From positions 1-64,000 of the forward strand of contig NZ_FQVL01000009.1 in assembly GCF_900129355.1 (NCBI RefSeq): DNA of 64,000 bases. Direction: 5' to 3'. Positions 47,350 through 57,509 of this stretch are shown here, piece by piece; the stretch's first letter is position 1, and every line of letters begins with the position of its first letter. The notes under the pieces were generated by a model. The model was not told where the DNA came from and ran no database searches. It saw only the letters and a program-made list of their open reading frames with translations. A program made the position numbers and the translations under genes. The DNA comes from Seinonella peptonophila (GTDB lineage Bacteria > Bacillota > Bacilli > Thermoactinomycetales > Thermoactinomycetaceae).

Positions 47350-48141
47350 ATGAACCTAACACCTGACCAAAGGAGAAATAAAATCATAGATATCTTGGAA
47401 CAGCATGATTTTGTGGATTTCACCTATTTCGGTCAGTACTTTAATGTTTCTGAGATGACGATCCGTCGAGATATTGAATACTTGGAGAGAGCAGGAGAGG
47501 TAGTACGCGTTTATGGTGGAGCAAAATTACGAAATGATCGTGGGTATGAGGCATCGATACAAGAAAGATTAAAAACAAATCATAAAGAGAAGCAAGTAAT
47601 CGCCAAGCAAGCTGCGGCGCAGATTTTCGATGGTGATGTGATTGCTTTAGACGGGAGTACGACAGCGCTTGAAGTAAGTAAATTGATCAAAGATCGTAAA
47701 AATCTGACGGTGATTACAAATAATATTAGCATAGCGATTGAGCTTTCAACTGCTGTCGATATTCAGACTGTTTTGTTGGGTGGTTTTGTTCGTGGAAGTT
47801 CGCTTTCTTTGGTAGGTGCTATGGTTGAGCAATCATTAGGCGCATTCTATATTGATAAAACATTTATTTCAAGTCGGGCACTTCATTATACAGAAGGTTT
47901 AACTGATATCACGGTTGAAGAGGGAGAGGCTAAGAAGGCAATGGTTGAGAAATCGAATCGAGTCTATGTCCTTGTTGACCATACAAAGCTGGATAATCTC
48001 TCATTTTTCCATGTTATTGACCGTGAGAAGATAGATGTGATCATTACAGATCAGCTTGTCCCATTCACCCAGGAGCAACAGCAACTCATTGAAAACTTTC
48101 GAACTGATGGAATCGAGGTCATGATCAGTAGCGATGATTAG
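47350..48141 (+). CDS. DeoR-family transcriptional regulator
   Basis: This 263-residue regulator has an N-terminal DeoR helix-turn-helix (FGQYFNVSEMTIRRDIEYLERAGEV, residues 28-51, then VYGGA). A C-terminal sugar-phosphate-sensing domain (IALDGSTTALEVSKLI near residue 98; VLVDHTKLD near 207) follows. It lies inside the salvage operon and probably represses it until a phosphorylated pentose binds (inference). Confidence 0.93.
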   Translation: MNLTPDQRRNKIIDILEQHDFVDFTYFGQYFNVSEMTIRRDIEYLERAGEVVRVYGGAKLRNDRGYEASIQERLKTNHKEKQVIAKQAAAQIFDGDVIALDGSTTALEVSKLIKDRKNLTVITNNISIAIELSTAVDIQTVLLGGFVRGSSLSLVGAMVEQSLGAFYIDKTFISSRALHYTEGLTDITVEEGEAKKAMVEKSNRVYVLVDHTKLDNLSFFHVIDREKIDVIITDQLVPFTQEQQQLIENFRTDGIEVMISSDD

Positions 48142-48175
48142 ATATCTTCATATCGATGAGATAGGAGTTTAGAAA

Positions 48176-48814
48176 ATGCTATTGAAAGACGAGCGTGAAC
48201 AAATTGTATTATATGGACAAAAAATGATTCAAAATGGCTTGACCAAAGGGACAGGCGGAAATCTAAGTATCTATAACCGGGAACAACAATTGATGGCGAT
48301 CAGTCCAAGTGGAATTGATTATTTAGAGACTCGCCTAGAAGACGTGGTGATTTTGAGTTTGGACGGGCACGTAGTTGAAGGTAACCATCAACCCTCCAGT
48401 GAATTTGAAATGCATCGTATCTTTTATCTAAAGCGTACAGATATTCATGCAATTGTTCATACCCACTCTCCTTTTGCCTCTACAATCTCTGCTTTGCAAA
48501 TAGACTTGCCAGCTGCTTCTTATTTGACTGCCTATGCAGGGAAGAATGTGCGTTGCTCCGAATATGCTACGTTTGGGACAAAGGAGCTGGCTGAAAAGGC
48601 ATACGCAGGTATGAAAAATCGCTATGCAGTTTTACTAGCCAATCATGGGCTACTAGCAGGTGCAGGCAATATACACCGTGCCTTTCATATTGCTGAGGAG
48701 ATCGAATATTGTGCAGAGATTTTTGTTCGGGCGAGATCAATCGGTGATCCAGTCATCATTCCCGATAATGAGATGGATCGGCTCGTTGAAAAATTTAAAA
48801 CATATGGAGCATAG
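48176..48814 (+). CDS. Class II aldolase (FucA-like), probable deoxyribulose-1-phosphate aldolase
   Basis: This 212-residue zinc aldolase of the AraD/FucA family has the substrate loop GTGGNLSIY near residue 25, the catalytic glutamate in SSEFEMHRIFY near 78, and zinc histidines in IVHTHSPFAS near 95 and LANHGLLAGA near 160. In the DHAP shunt this type splits 5-deoxyribulose-1-phosphate or methylthioribulose-1-phosphate to DHAP and an aldehyde. The operon (kinase, isomerase, aldolase) supports that role over fuculose use. Confidence 0.9.
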   Translation: MLLKDEREQIVLYGQKMIQNGLTKGTGGNLSIYNREQQLMAISPSGIDYLETRLEDVVILSLDGHVVEGNHQPSSEFEMHRIFYLKRTDIHAIVHTHSPFASTISALQIDLPAASYLTAYAGKNVRCSEYATFGTKELAEKAYAGMKNRYAVLLANHGLLAGAGNIHRAFHIAEEIEYCAEIFVRARSIGDPVIIPDNEMDRLVEKFKTYGA

Positions 48815-48826
48815 CCATTATATTAT

Positions 48827-48868
48827 GCCAAAGCAGCTACTCGTTGACCGAGTAGCTGCTTGGCTTTT
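48827..48868 (+). terminator. Terminator of the salvage operon
   Basis: GCCAAAGCAGCTACTCG and CGAGTAGCTGCTTGGC pair over about 16 positions around TTGAC, followed by TTTTG. Confidence 0.92.
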
Positions 48869-48929
48869 GATTATGTAAAGACCAGAAGAATAGGAACTCA
48901 TCAAATACGATGACCAGTTAAAAGAGCTG

Positions 48930-48946
48930 ACTTTGTCTACAAATGA
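48930..48946 (+). repeat. Possible decayed end of the interspersed element
   Basis: CTGACTTTGTCTACAAA resembles the right end of copy 1 (TTTACTTTGTCTACAA) over about 14 bases. No other block of the element can be recognised to the left, so this could be a fragment or chance. Confidence 0.25.
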
Positions 48947-48983
48947 GTGTTAGCAAACATCAATTGATGGATAAGTCAAGTGA

Positions 48984-49029
48984 AAAGCGAACGAACATCA
49001 ATTGTTATATGGTAAATGTTCGTTTTTTA
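48984..49029 (+). promoter_or_regulatory. Paired inverted PurR boxes
   Basis: GCGAACGAACAT (48987-48998) and, inverted, ATGTTCGTTTTTT (49016-49028) are 17 bases apart. This is the arrangement of two PurBoxes (core CGAAC) at PurR targets in B. subtilis, where PRPP releases the repressor. They lie directly upstream of the -35 of the purine operon promoter. Confidence 0.85.
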
Positions 49030-49058
49030 TTGACTTCAACTGTGCCACTTGTTACACT
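49030..49058 (+). promoter_or_regulatory. Purine operon promoter
   Basis: TTGACT (49030-49035) and TACACT (49053-49058) are separated by 17 bases and form a sigma-A type promoter immediately after the PurR boxes. Transcription would start near 49065, leaving a leader of about 180 bases before purE. Confidence 0.8.
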
Positions 49059-49076
49059 AAAAAGCGAGTGATCTTT

Positions 49077-49209
49077 CTCATATATACTCAGGAATGGGAA
49101 ACTTAAATTTCCTGTCTATGAGAAAAGTCGCCTTTTGGGTCCGTAAGTCGATTGCCTAATCGGCGGATTTTCCTGCTGACAGCTGGAGTCTGCTGCTTAG
49201 GCTTTTTTT
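49077..49209 (+). promoter_or_regulatory. Riboswitch-like purE leader; shortened purine-aptamer-like stem
   Basis: CTCATATA (49077-49084) and TCTATGAG (49115-49122) form an outer stem and look like the ends of a purine riboswitch (TATA after the left arm, CTATG before the right). The 46-base body is too short for the usual three-way junction, and the conserved TCTACC joint is missing. Downstream, CGATT/AATCG (49149-49163 region) could form an antiterminator that competes with the terminator hairpin at 49154-49209. Confidence 0.55.
49154..49209 (+). terminator. Leader terminator of the purine operon
   Basis: GCCTAA, one unpaired T, and CGGCGGATT pair with AGTCTGCTG, one unpaired C, and TTAGGC (several G-T pairs). 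A nested loop and then a run of seven T follow. It stands 40 bases before purE, so it can only be regulatory. Confidence 0.85.
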
Positions 49210-49248
49210 CATGAATATGAATCAAGGTGAAAGGTTGCATGATATCGG

Positions 49249-49743
49249 ATGAAAGAACAGCCTAAAGTCGCCGTGATTATGGGAAGTATCTCTGACTGGG
49301 AGACGATGAAGCTAGCATGTAAACAGTTAGAACTACTTGAAGTAGCGTATCTAAAACAGGTTGTTTCAGCTCATCGTACACCAGATGAAATGTTTCGCTT
49401 TGCTGAACAGGCGGCAAATAAAGGAATCGAAGTAATCATTGCTGGTGCAGGCGGAGCAGCTCATTTACCTGGTATGGTAGCTGCAAAAACTGTCTTGCCA
49501 GTAATAGGAGTTCCGATTAAAAGTTCTACTTTAAACGGACTCGATTCATTGTTATCAATCGTCCAAATGCCTGGTGGTGTTCCCGTTGCAACAGTTGCGA
49601 TTGGCGCTGCCGGAGCTACAAATGCAGGTTTGTTAGCAGCTCAAATTTTAGCAATTTCTGATCGTACATTACGTAGTCGATTGGAAGCACGTAGAGAAAC
49701 AACACGGCAAGAAGTAGCAGGAGGGTATGATTTCGATGAGTAA
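49249..49743 (+). CDS. purE: N5-carboxyaminoimidazole ribonucleotide mutase PurE
   Basis: PurE moves the carboxyl group of N5-CAIR to give CAIR, in the purine pathway's sixth step (with PurK). The 164-residue protein has [11 protein letters not shown] at the start, [17 protein letters not shown] near residue 39, and [15 protein letters not shown] near 65. It is the first gene of a twelve-gene operon and overlaps purK. Its ribosome site is weak (AAAGG is 15 bases upstream of the ATG). Confidence 0.98.
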   Translation: MKEQPKVAVIMGSISDWETMKLACKQLELLEVAYLKQVVSAHRTPDEMFRFAEQAANKGIEVIIAGAGGAAHLPGMVAAKTVLPVIGVPIKSSTLNGLDSLLSIVQMPGGVPVATVAIGAAGATNAGLLAAQILAISDRTLRSRLEARRETTRQEVAGGYDFDE

Positions 49744-50923
49744 GGAAGTATCGTTGTTACCAGGTATGACAATAGGAGTATTAGGTGGCGGTCAGCTTGG
49801 GAGAATGGTGATGTTAGAAGGACGAAAGCTGGGTTTTCGCTTTATCACCCTTGATCCTGCTGAAGATTGCCCTGGTTCGCAAGTGGCGGATGACCATATT
49901 GTCGCTGCATATGATGACTTACGGGCTGCGGAAGAATTAGCGAAGCGAAGTGACATGGTAATCTATGAATTTGAAAATATTGATCCATCGGTTGTCAAGC
50001 GCATTGAAACCTTAACAACTGTGCCACAGGGAAGCGAGTTATTAAGAGTGACTGGTCATCGTTTGCATGAGAAACAGATGGTTTCAGCAGCAGGCGTACC
50101 GGTGGCTGAATATCGATCTGTAGAGACACGAACGCAGTTTAGCCGCGCATGGCAAGAGCTAGGTTTACCTGTGGTCCTAAAAACGGCTACAGGTGGATAT
50201 GACGGAAAAGGTCAATGGATGATTCGAACAGAAAAAGATTTGCATACCTTACCAGATGATCTTTTTGAGAATGGACAAGAATTTGTTTTAGAACAGCTTG
50301 TGCCTTTTTGCAAAGAGATTTCAGTCGTTGTAGCAAGAAATAAGCAAGGGGATATCAAGGCATTTCCCCCAACAGTGAATCTCCATCGCAATCACATCTT
50401 ACATCTCTCGCTTGCACCCGCACCATTATCGCCGGAACTATTGAGCCGAGCTCAACAGCTAGCGAAACAAACGGCAGAACACTTACAAATGGTGGGGCTA
50501 TTAGCTGTTGAGATGTTTCTTCTACCTAATGGAGATTTGCTTGTAAATGAGTTAGCACCACGACCGCATAATTCTGGACATTATACATTTGATGCTTGCA
50601 GCACATCACAATTTGCCCAATTTTTACGTGCAGTTTTAGGTTTACCGCTTCATGAGGCGAAATTAAGACAGCCTGTTGCAATGGTGAATCTCTTAGGTGA
50701 ACATCATGCTGCATTTGAACAGAAATTTTATCAATTCCCAACGGACGTGCAGATTCACTGGTATGGAAAAACCACAGCAAAAGTGGGGCGGAAGATGGGA
50801 CATCTCACAATATTAGGTGATTCAACGCAGCAGGTGATGCAACGTGTTGAGGAGCTAGGAATTTGGTCTAATCTAACTGAAGAAGAGAGATCGATTTTGT
50901 TTACTGAAACAGCCATATCTTGA
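49736..50923 (+). CDS. purK: N5-carboxyaminoimidazole ribonucleotide synthase PurK
   Basis: This ATP-grasp enzyme makes N5-CAIR from AIR, bicarbonate and [18 protein letters not shown] is at the N-terminus, [14 protein letters not shown] near residue 144, and [15 protein letters not shown] near 264. The start is ATG 49736, ten bases after AGGAGGG; the ATG at 49727 is only one base from it. It overlaps the end of purE by eight bases. Confidence 0.97.
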   Translation: MSKEVSLLPGMTIGVLGGGQLGRMVMLEGRKLGFRFITLDPAEDCPGSQVADDHIVAAYDDLRAAEELAKRSDMVIYEFENIDPSVVKRIETLTTVPQGSELLRVTGHRLHEKQMVSAAGVPVAEYRSVETRTQFSRAWQELGLPVVLKTATGGYDGKGQWMIRTEKDLHTLPDDLFENGQEFVLEQLVPFCKEISVVVARNKQGDIKAFPPTVNLHRNHILHLSLAPAPLSPELLSRAQQLAKQTAEHLQMVGLLAVEMFLLPNGDLLVNELAPRPHNSGHYTFDACSTSQFAQFLRAVLGLPLHEAKLRQPVAMVNLLGEHHAAFEQKFYQFPTDVQIHWYGKTTAKVGRKMGHLTILGDSTQQVMQRVEELGIWSNLTEEERSILFTETAIS

Positions 50924-50941
50924 GGAAGAGGGATTTAAGTT

Positions 50942-52243
50942 ATGATTGAACGTTATTCAAGACCAGAAATGAAGCAAATATGGACTGATGAAAATCGTTT
51001 TCAGGCTTGGCTAGAGGTAGAGATTTTGGCTTGTGAAGCATGGTCTGAATTGGGTGTCATTCCGCGCGAAGATGTCATAGAAATTCGTAAAAAAGCTCGT
51101 TTTGATATCAAACGCATCGATGAGATTGAGCAAGAGACACGTCATGATGTTGTTGCTTTTACGAGAGCTGTTTCTGAGTCTCTTGGTGCAGAGTCTAAGT
51201 GGGTGCATTATGGTCTAACATCCACAGATGTTGTTGATACTGCACTCTCCTATCTATTGCGGCAAGCAAATGAAATATTATTAAAAGATATTGACCATTT
51301 AATCGAGGTCATTCGTGAGAAGGCAATGGAGCATAAATATACAGTAATGATGGGTCGAACGCATGGTGTTCATGCTGAACCGACTACATTTGGCATGAAG
51401 ATGGCGCTTTGGTATATGGAGATGAAGCGCAATCGTGATCGCTTCGTTCGTGCAATGGATGAGGTGCGTGTTGGCAAGTTATCTGGTGCGGTCGGAACAT
51501 ATGCCAATATTGATCCATTTGTAGAGCAATATGTATGTGAAAAGTTAGGATTAGCAGCGGCGCCGATTTCGACGCAAACTCTGCAAAGGGATCGTCATGC
51601 TGAATATATGGCGACACTAGCCTTAATTGCTACATCACTTGATAAGTTTGCAACGGAGATTCGTGGATTGCAGAAGAGTGAAACGCGTGAAGTGGAGGAA
51701 GCATTTAAGAAAGGACAAAAGGGTTCATCTGCAATGCCCCATAAACGAAATCCAATTGGCTGCGAAAATATTAGTGGCTTGGCCCGTGTCTTGCGCGGTC
51801 ACATGGTTTCAGCATATGAAAATGTTCCGCTCTGGCACGAACGGGATATTTCTCATTCATCAGTCGAGCGCGTCATTTTACCTGATGCAACCATTCTATT
51901 AAATTACTTACTGCGACGTTTTGCTGGCATTGTCAAAGAGTTAACAGTCTTTAAAGAAAACATGCTGCGAAATATGGATCGTACATTTGGTCTGATCTAT
52001 TCCCAACGTGTGTTACTCAGTTTGATTGATAAAGGACTGACCAGGGAAACAGCATATGATACTGTGCAACCCTTGGCGATGCAAGCATGGGAAGAACAAG
52101 TACCATTTCGTTCATTAGTGGAAAAAAACCCACAAATTCAACAATACCTCACTATGGAAGAAATCGCTGATTGTTTTGATTATCGTTACCATTTATCACA
52201 AGTAGATACGATCTTTGCTCGATTGGGATTGGAGGATAACTGA
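50942..52243 (+). CDS. purB: Adenylosuccinate lyase PurB
   Basis: PurB removes fumarate from SAICAR and from adenylosuccinate. At 433 residues it has the Bacillus length. [15 protein letters not shown] lies near residue 82, [12 protein letters not shown] near 138, and the flexible signature loop [11 protein letters not shown] near 261. It overlaps purC (TGATG). Confidence 0.98.
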   Translation: MIERYSRPEMKQIWTDENRFQAWLEVEILACEAWSELGVIPREDVIEIRKKARFDIKRIDEIEQETRHDVVAFTRAVSESLGAESKWVHYGLTSTDVVDTALSYLLRQANEILLKDIDHLIEVIREKAMEHKYTVMMGRTHGVHAEPTTFGMKMALWYMEMKRNRDRFVRAMDEVRVGKLSGAVGTYANIDPFVEQYVCEKLGLAAAPISTQTLQRDRHAEYMATLALIATSLDKFATEIRGLQKSETREVEEAFKKGQKGSSAMPHKRNPIGCENISGLARVLRGHMVSAYENVPLWHERDISHSSVERVILPDATILLNYLLRRFAGIVKELTVFKENMLRNMDRTFGLIYSQRVLLSLIDKGLTRETAYDTVQPLAMQAWEEQVPFRSLVEKNPQIQQYLTMEEIADCFDYRYHLSQVDTIFARLGLEDN

Positions 52244-52953
52244 TGAAACCACTTTACGAAGGAAAAGCGAAACAGCTTTTTGCCACAGATGACCCACAGC
52301 TCCTTCGTGTACAATATAAGGATTCAGCGACTGCTTTTAATGGAGAAAAAAAAGCGACATTGTCTGGCAAAGGTGAACTAAATAATCGCATTACTTCGCT
52401 CTTCTTTGAGTACTTACGCGAACACGGGGTAGAGAATCATTTTGTAAAACGGCTATCAGCAACTGAACAACTTGTAAAGCGTGTAGAAATTATTCCATTA
52501 GAAGTCGTTGTTCGCAATTGGGCAGCCGGTTCATTAGCAAATCGATTAGGTCTTACAGAAGGGACTCCATTTAGCCAACCGATTGTAGAGTTTTATTACA
52601 AAGATGATGAGTTAGGTGATCCCCTCGTAACCGAAGATCATATACAGTTGCTAGATATTGCGACTCCAGAGCAGTTGATCGAAATGAGACAAATCAGCCT
52701 ACGTGTCAATCAGCTATTAATTCAATGGATGGATGAGCGTGGGATTACATTGGTAGATTTTAAGTTGGAGTTTGGAATAGATGCAGATCAAAAGTTGTTA
52801 CTAGCCGATGAGATATCACCAGATACTTGTCGATTCTGGGATAAAGCAAGTGGAGAAAAGATGGATAAAGATCGTTTTCGACGGGATTTAGGGCGAGTGA
52901 TTGAGGCATATGAAGAAATATTGACACGTTTGGGAGGAAGAGCGGATGTATAA
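52243..52953 (+). CDS. purC: SAICAR synthetase PurC
   Basis: PurC joins aspartate to CAIR using ATP. The 236-residue protein has LYEGKAKQLF at the start, VRNWAAGSLANRLG near residue 90, and LLADEISPDTCRFWD near 185, which are the conserved ATP and substrate loops. It overlaps purB by one base and purS by eight. Confidence 0.98.
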   Translation: MKPLYEGKAKQLFATDDPQLLRVQYKDSATAFNGEKKATLSGKGELNNRITSLFFEYLREHGVENHFVKRLSATEQLVKRVEIIPLEVVVRNWAAGSLANRLGLTEGTPFSQPIVEFYYKDDELGDPLVTEDHIQLLDIATPEQLIEMRQISLRVNQLLIQWMDERGITLVDFKLEFGIDADQKLLLADEISPDTCRFWDKASGEKMDKDRFRRDLGRVIEAYEEILTRLGGRADV

Positions 52954-53197
52954 AGCGATCATTACAGTAACTTTAAAAGAGAGTGTGCTAGATCCACAAG
53001 GAGTAGCGGTAAAAGGCTCCCTTCATTCACTTGGTTTTACAACTGTTCAGGATGTACGAATTGGGAAACAACTTGAGGTTACCATTGATACGGCAGAACG
53101 GGAGCAAGCACAGCAACAGACAGAAGAATTTTGTCAAAAATTATTAGCAAATCCTGTCATCGAAAATTACCGTTATCAATTGGAGGAGATGAACTAA
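52946..53197 (+). CDS. purS: FGAM synthase subunit PurS
   Basis: PurS is the small (83-residue) subunit that links PurL and PurQ in the three-part FGAM synthase of Gram-positive bacteria. [20 protein letters not shown] and VRIGKQLEV are typical. It overlaps purC by eight bases and purQ by one (TAATG). Confidence 0.96.
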   Translation: MYKAIITVTLKESVLDPQGVAVKGSLHSLGFTTVQDVRIGKQLEVTIDTAEREQAQQQTEEFCQKLLANPVIENYRYQLEEMN

Positions 53198-53868
53198 TGC
53201 GTTTTGCTGTTGCTACATTTCCTGGTTCCAACTGTGATCTGGATTGTGTTCATGCAGTTGAAGATGTATTAGGCGCCCCCGTTTCGACTGTTTGGCATCA
53301 ACAGACAGACTTGGATGAATTTGATGCGATTATATTGCCTGGCGGTTTTTCCTATGGGGATTATCTACGAACAGGGGCATTGGCCCGATTTTCTCCAGTT
53401 ATGGAGAGTGTAGTGGCGGCTGCCAAGCAGGGTAAGCTGGTGATAGGGATTTGTAATGGTTTTCAGATTCTTTGTGAGGTTGGACTATTACCTGGTGCGT
53501 TAATGGCGAACGACCATCTGCAATTCCGTTGCGCAACACCAGAGCTCGTTGTTGAAAATGCAGATACGCCTTTTACACAGGATTATCAGTCAGGAGAACA
53601 GATTCAAATTCCAATTGCTCATGGTGAAGGAAACTATTATTGTGATGAACAAACTTTGCAAGAATTAGAAGAGAATAGGCAAATTCTCTTTCGATATAAC
53701 AGTGAAAATCCGAACGGTTCAACAGCAGGGATTGCTGGAATCATTAATCGAGCAGGCAATGTATTAGGGATGATGCCTCACCCAGAGCGAGCGATTGTCG
53801 ATTGGATGGGTTCAGCTGATGGTGCCAAGATTTTTACATCGATGCTTCGAAATTGGGAGGAAAGATAA
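53197..53868 (+). CDS. purQ: FGAM synthase glutaminase subunit PurQ
   Basis: PurQ supplies ammonia from glutamine to PurL. It is a class I amidotransferase with the nucleophile in GICNGFQIL near residue 86 and the His/Glu pair in MMPHPERA near 195. The start is ATG 53197, behind GGAGGAGATG and touching the purS stop; the longer in-frame reading from 53131 lies inside purS. Confidence 0.97.
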   Translation: MRFAVATFPGSNCDLDCVHAVEDVLGAPVSTVWHQQTDLDEFDAIILPGGFSYGDYLRTGALARFSPVMESVVAAAKQGKLVIGICNGFQILCEVGLLPGALMANDHLQFRCATPELVVENADTPFTQDYQSGEQIQIPIAHGEGNYYCDEQTLQELEENRQILFRYNSENPNGSTAGIAGIINRAGNVLGMMPHPERAIVDWMGSADGAKIFTSMLRNWEER

Positions 53869-56127
53869 ATGGTCTATTCGTTGCCAACAGAACCAAGTCC
53901 AGAGCAAGTTCGTGAACAATCTCTATACCGGGAGATGGGATTGGCGGACGATGAGTATGAGCAGATCATCGGTCATCTAGGGCGCTTGCCGAATTGGACT
54001 GAAGTCGGCGTTTATAGTGTCATGTGGTCTGAACATTGTAGTTATAAGAATTCCAAGCCGCTTCTTCGTAAGTTTCCTACAGAAGGACCTCGTGTCTTGC
54101 AAGGTCCTGGCGAAGGTGCAGGCGTGATCGATATTGGGGATGGACAAGCAGTTGTATTTAAGATAGAAAGTCATAATCATCCTTCTGCTGTCGAACCGTT
54201 TCAAGGTGCTGCGACAGGAGTTGGTGGAATTATTCGCGATGTCTTTTCGATGGGTGCGCGTCCAGTTGCACTACTTAATTCATTGCGTTTTGGAAGTTTG
54301 GACAATAATCGTGTGAAATATTTATTTGAGCATGTCGTTGCTGGAATCGCTCATTATGGCAATTGTATCGGCATTCCAACAGTAGGTGGAGAAGTTGTTT
54401 TTGATCAGTCTTACGAAGGAAATCCTTTAGTTAACGCTATGTGTGTGGGACTTCTGTCACATGACCAATTGCAAAAAGGGATCGCAAGTGGTGTGGGCAA
54501 TTTAGTGGTATATGTGGGAGCAAGCACTGGTCGCGATGGAATACATGGAGCTACATTTGCTTCCGTTGAATTGAGTGAGGAATCTGAAGAGAAACGCTCT
54601 GCTGTTCAAGTTGGCGACCCATTTATGGAAAAGCTATTATTAGAAGCATGTATGGAAATGGTTGAGCAGGAGTTACTAGTTGGAATTCAGGATATGGGAG
54701 CTGCTGGGTTAACCTGTTCAAGCGCAGAGATGGCAGCTAAAGGGACTTGTGGTATGGAATTAAATCTAGACCGTGTTCCACAGCGAGAAACAAACATGTC
54801 CCCTTATGAGATAATGTTATCTGAGTCCCAGGAACGGATGTTATTAGTGATCGAAGAGCAAAATCTCGCACGTATTGAAGCAATTTGTAAAAAATGGGGC
54901 TTACAATCAGCAGTGATCGGACAAGTAACCAAAGGTGATCGGTACCAAGTCTATCAAAAAGGGGAATGTGTTGCAGATATCCCTGTGATGACCTTAGTTG
55001 ATGATGCACCAATCTATCATCGTGAAGAGAAGATCCCTGCTTATTATACAGAAATGAAAGAGATCAATGATACTGATCAACTGGAAGGGCATAATCCAGA
55101 GTCGCTTTTTGAACAATTAATCCAATCTCCTAATCTAGCAAGTAAGCGCTGGGTTTATCAACAGTATGATCATATGGTAGGAACCAGTACAGCTGTTTTA
55201 CCTGGATCAGATGCAGCGGTGGTAGTGGTTCGTGGCACAGATAAAGCGTTGGCAATGAGTACGGATGGCAATAGTCGATATGTCTATCTTAACCCTGAAC
55301 AAGGGGGGAGGATTGCAGTAGCTGAGGCTGCCCGCAATGTGGTTTGCGCTGGTGCAGAGCCGTTGGGTGTAACAGACTGTCTAAACTTTGGAAGTCCTGA
55401 AAATCCTGATATTTACTGGCAATTATCAAAAGCGATTGATGGTATGAGTGCTGCTTGTCACACGCTGAAAACACCAATTGTAGGTGGAAATGTAAGTTTA
55501 TATAACGAGAGTGGCGATCAAGCGATCTATCCGACTCCTGTTGTTGGCATGGTTGGTCTAATTGAACAGCGTGCACATATTACAACGCAAACATGGAAGG
55601 GAGCAGGGGAGCAGATTTATCTGCTAGGTGAAACCCTAGCTGAGCTAGGTGGTAGTGAATTACAGTATGTGGTGACAGGTCAAGTGAGCGGTCAACCTCC
55701 TGTTTTAGACTTAGAAAAAGAAAAAAGTTTACAGACAGGATTGTTGGCGATGATTCGCCAAGGAATTGTGACTGCCGCACATGATTTAGCTGAAGGTGGG
55801 ATAGCACTCGCTTTGGCTGAATCGTGTATGGACAGCGGTCTAGGTGCCGAGATTACCTTGTCGTCACCTCATTCACATGTGACTGCTCTCTTTAGTGAAA
55901 GTCAATCGCGTGTACTTGTGTCAGTCAAAAAATCAGATATGGAAAAATTAGAGCAACTAGCTGCGAAATATCAGATTCCATGTACTCGAATCGGTGAAGT
56001 GATTGAGCAAGAAAAGTTATTAATTGAAGTGAATGGGGAAGAAGTAATAGGTCGTTCGATTCCTGATATCAAACAACTATGGGAGGGTGCCATTCCATGC
56101 AAGATGAAAGCATCTTTGACGAATTAA
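53869..56127 (+). CDS. purL: FGAM synthase large subunit PurL
   Basis: This is the ATP-dependent synthase subunit that turns FGAR into FGAM. At 752 residues it is the short, PurS/PurQ-dependent form. [15 protein letters not shown] lies near residue 49, [20 protein letters not shown] near 98, and [11 protein letters not shown] near 540. It follows purQ directly, and its end overlaps the start of purF by 31 bases. Confidence 0.98.
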   Translation: MVYSLPTEPSPEQVREQSLYREMGLADDEYEQIIGHLGRLPNWTEVGVYSVMWSEHCSYKNSKPLLRKFPTEGPRVLQGPGEGAGVIDIGDGQAVVFKIESHNHPSAVEPFQGAATGVGGIIRDVFSMGARPVALLNSLRFGSLDNNRVKYLFEHVVAGIAHYGNCIGIPTVGGEVVFDQSYEGNPLVNAMCVGLLSHDQLQKGIASGVGNLVVYVGASTGRDGIHGATFASVELSEESEEKRSAVQVGDPFMEKLLLEACMEMVEQELLVGIQDMGAAGLTCSSAEMAAKGTCGMELNLDRVPQRETNMSPYEIMLSESQERMLLVIEEQNLARIEAICKKWGLQSAVIGQVTKGDRYQVYQKGECVADIPVMTLVDDAPIYHREEKIPAYYTEMKEINDTDQLEGHNPESLFEQLIQSPNLASKRWVYQQYDHMVGTSTAVLPGSDAAVVVVRGTDKALAMSTDGNSRYVYLNPEQGGRIAVAEAARNVVCAGAEPLGVTDCLNFGSPENPDIYWQLSKAIDGMSAACHTLKTPIVGGNVSLYNESGDQAIYPTPVVGMVGLIEQRAHITTQTWKGAGEQIYLLGETLAELGGSELQYVVTGQVSGQPPVLDLEKEKSLQTGLLAMIRQGIVTAAHDLAEGGIALALAESCMDSGLGAEITLSSPHSHVTALFSESQSRVLVSVKKSDMEKLEQLAAKYQIPCTRIGEVIEQEKLLIEVNGEEVIGRSIPDIKQLWEGAIPCKMKASLTN

Positions 56128-57509
56128 AAGAGGAATGTGGTGTGTTTGGGGTTTTTGGTCATCCAGAGGCCGCCCTCTTAACTTACTATGGTCTACATGC
56201 CTTGCAGCATCGTGGGCAAGAGAGTGCAGGAATTGTTGTTTCCGATGGAAACTTTCATGTTCATAAGGGTGAAGGGCTTGTTACCGATGTCTTCAACGTG
56301 AAATCTTTAACGGAATTAACAGGTCCATTTGCAATTGGTCATGTTCGCTACTCAACCACAGGTGGAACAGGTCTGCATAATGCACAACCCCTTGTTTTTA
56401 ACTATGCTGGCGGCGAGCTTGCCATTGCGACAAATGGCAATTTAGTCAATGCAGGGTTGATTCGAGAAAAATTAGAGAAGAAAGGTTCCATCTTTCAGAC
56501 TACTACGGATACAGAAGTAATCGCCCATCTGATCGCTCGTTCAGAGACTGATTCCTTAGAAGAGGCAGTAAAAGAAGTGCTACCACAGCTAGTGGGTGCT
56601 TATGCACTATTGATCATGACCAATGATCAGTTGATTGTTGCTCAAGATCCGCATGGGCTACGTCCTCTTTCGATGGCGCTTTTAGGAGATGCATATATTT
56701 TCTCCTCTGAAACGTGTGCTTTTGACGTAGTGGGTGCTGAGTTTTTACGAGAAATTGATCCTGGTGAGCTGCTTGTCCTTGATACAAAAGGTTTTAAACA
56801 GACTCGCTTTGCTGCACCTGCTGAAAAAGCAGTCTGTTCGTTTGAGTATGTTTATTTTGCACGACCTGATAGCAATCTAGGTGGTGTAAATATACATGCG
56901 GCTCGCAAGCGGATGGGACGACGCTTAGCTAAAGAGGCTCCAATTGAGGCGGATGTTGTAACAGGAGTGCCTGATTCCAGCATTTCAGCGGCAATTGGAT
57001 TTGCCGAAGCGACAGGTATTCCATATGAGCTTGGTTTAATTAAAAATCGTTATGTAGGGCGTACTTTTATTCAACCAAGCCAAGCATTGCGTGAACAAGG
57101 TGTGAAGATGAAGCTAAGTGCAGTGCGGAAAGTGGTAGAAGGAAAGCGTGTTGTGATGGTAGATGATTCTATTGTTAGAGGAACTACGAGTCGTCGGATC
57201 GTTACGCTATTACGTGAAGCGGGTGCAACAGAAGTTCATGTTAGGATTAGTTCGCCACCAGTAAAAAATCCCTGTTTCTATGGCATTGATACGCCAACGC
57301 GTGATCATCTAATCGGCGCCTATATGTCAGTGGAAGAGATTCGCAAAGAGATTGGTGCGGACACGCTTACATTTATCAGTACAGAAGGACTCGTTTCGTC
57401 GATTGGTCAGCAAAGTGATGATGGAAAACAAGGACATTGTCTAGCCTGTTTTACGGGTGAATATCCAACCTTGTTGGAGGATCAATTAGTTGTGGAGGAA
57501 CAAAAATGA
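56097..57509 (+). CDS. purF: Amidophosphoribosyltransferase PurF
   Basis: This enzyme makes phosphoribosylamine from PRPP and glutamine, the committed step of purine synthesis. ATG 56097 has GGGAGGG upstream. The protein would then begin with a 13-residue propeptide before the nucleophile cysteine (EECGVFG), as in the Bacillus enzyme. The PRPP site is [13 protein letters not shown] near residue 360. Cysteines in [16 protein letters not shown] and HCLACF fit the 4Fe-4S cluster of the B. subtilis type. Confidence 0.97.
   Translation: MQDESIFDELKEECGVFGVFGHPEAALLTYYGLHALQHRGQESAGIVVSDGNFHVHKGEGLVTDVFNVKSLTELTGPFAIGHVRYSTTGGTGLHNAQPLVFNYAGGELAIATNGNLVNAGLIREKLEKKGSIFQTTTDTEVIAHLIARSETDSLEEAVKEVLPQLVGAYALLIMTNDQLIVAQDPHGLRPLSMALLGDAYIFSSETCAFDVVGAEFLREIDPGELLVLDTKGFKQTRFAAPAEKAVCSFEYVYFARPDSNLGGVNIHAARKRMGRRLAKEAPIEADVVTGVPDSSISAAIGFAEATGIPYELGLIKNRYVGRTFIQPSQALREQGVKMKLSAVRKVVEGKRVVMVDDSIVRGTTSRRIVTLLREAGATEVHVRISSPPVKNPCFYGIDTPTRDHLIGAYMSVEEIRKEIGADTLTFISTEGLVSSIGQQSDDGKQGHCLACFTGEYPTLLEDQLVVEEQK

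Noticed and set aside
53131..53196. Longer N-terminus for PurQ
   Set aside because: It lies inside purS; ATG 53197 has a strong ribosome site and gives the family N-terminus.
53977..55807. Several antisense frames of 75-95 codons in purL
   Set aside because: They overlap a highly conserved gene, lack start signals and show no recognisable motif.
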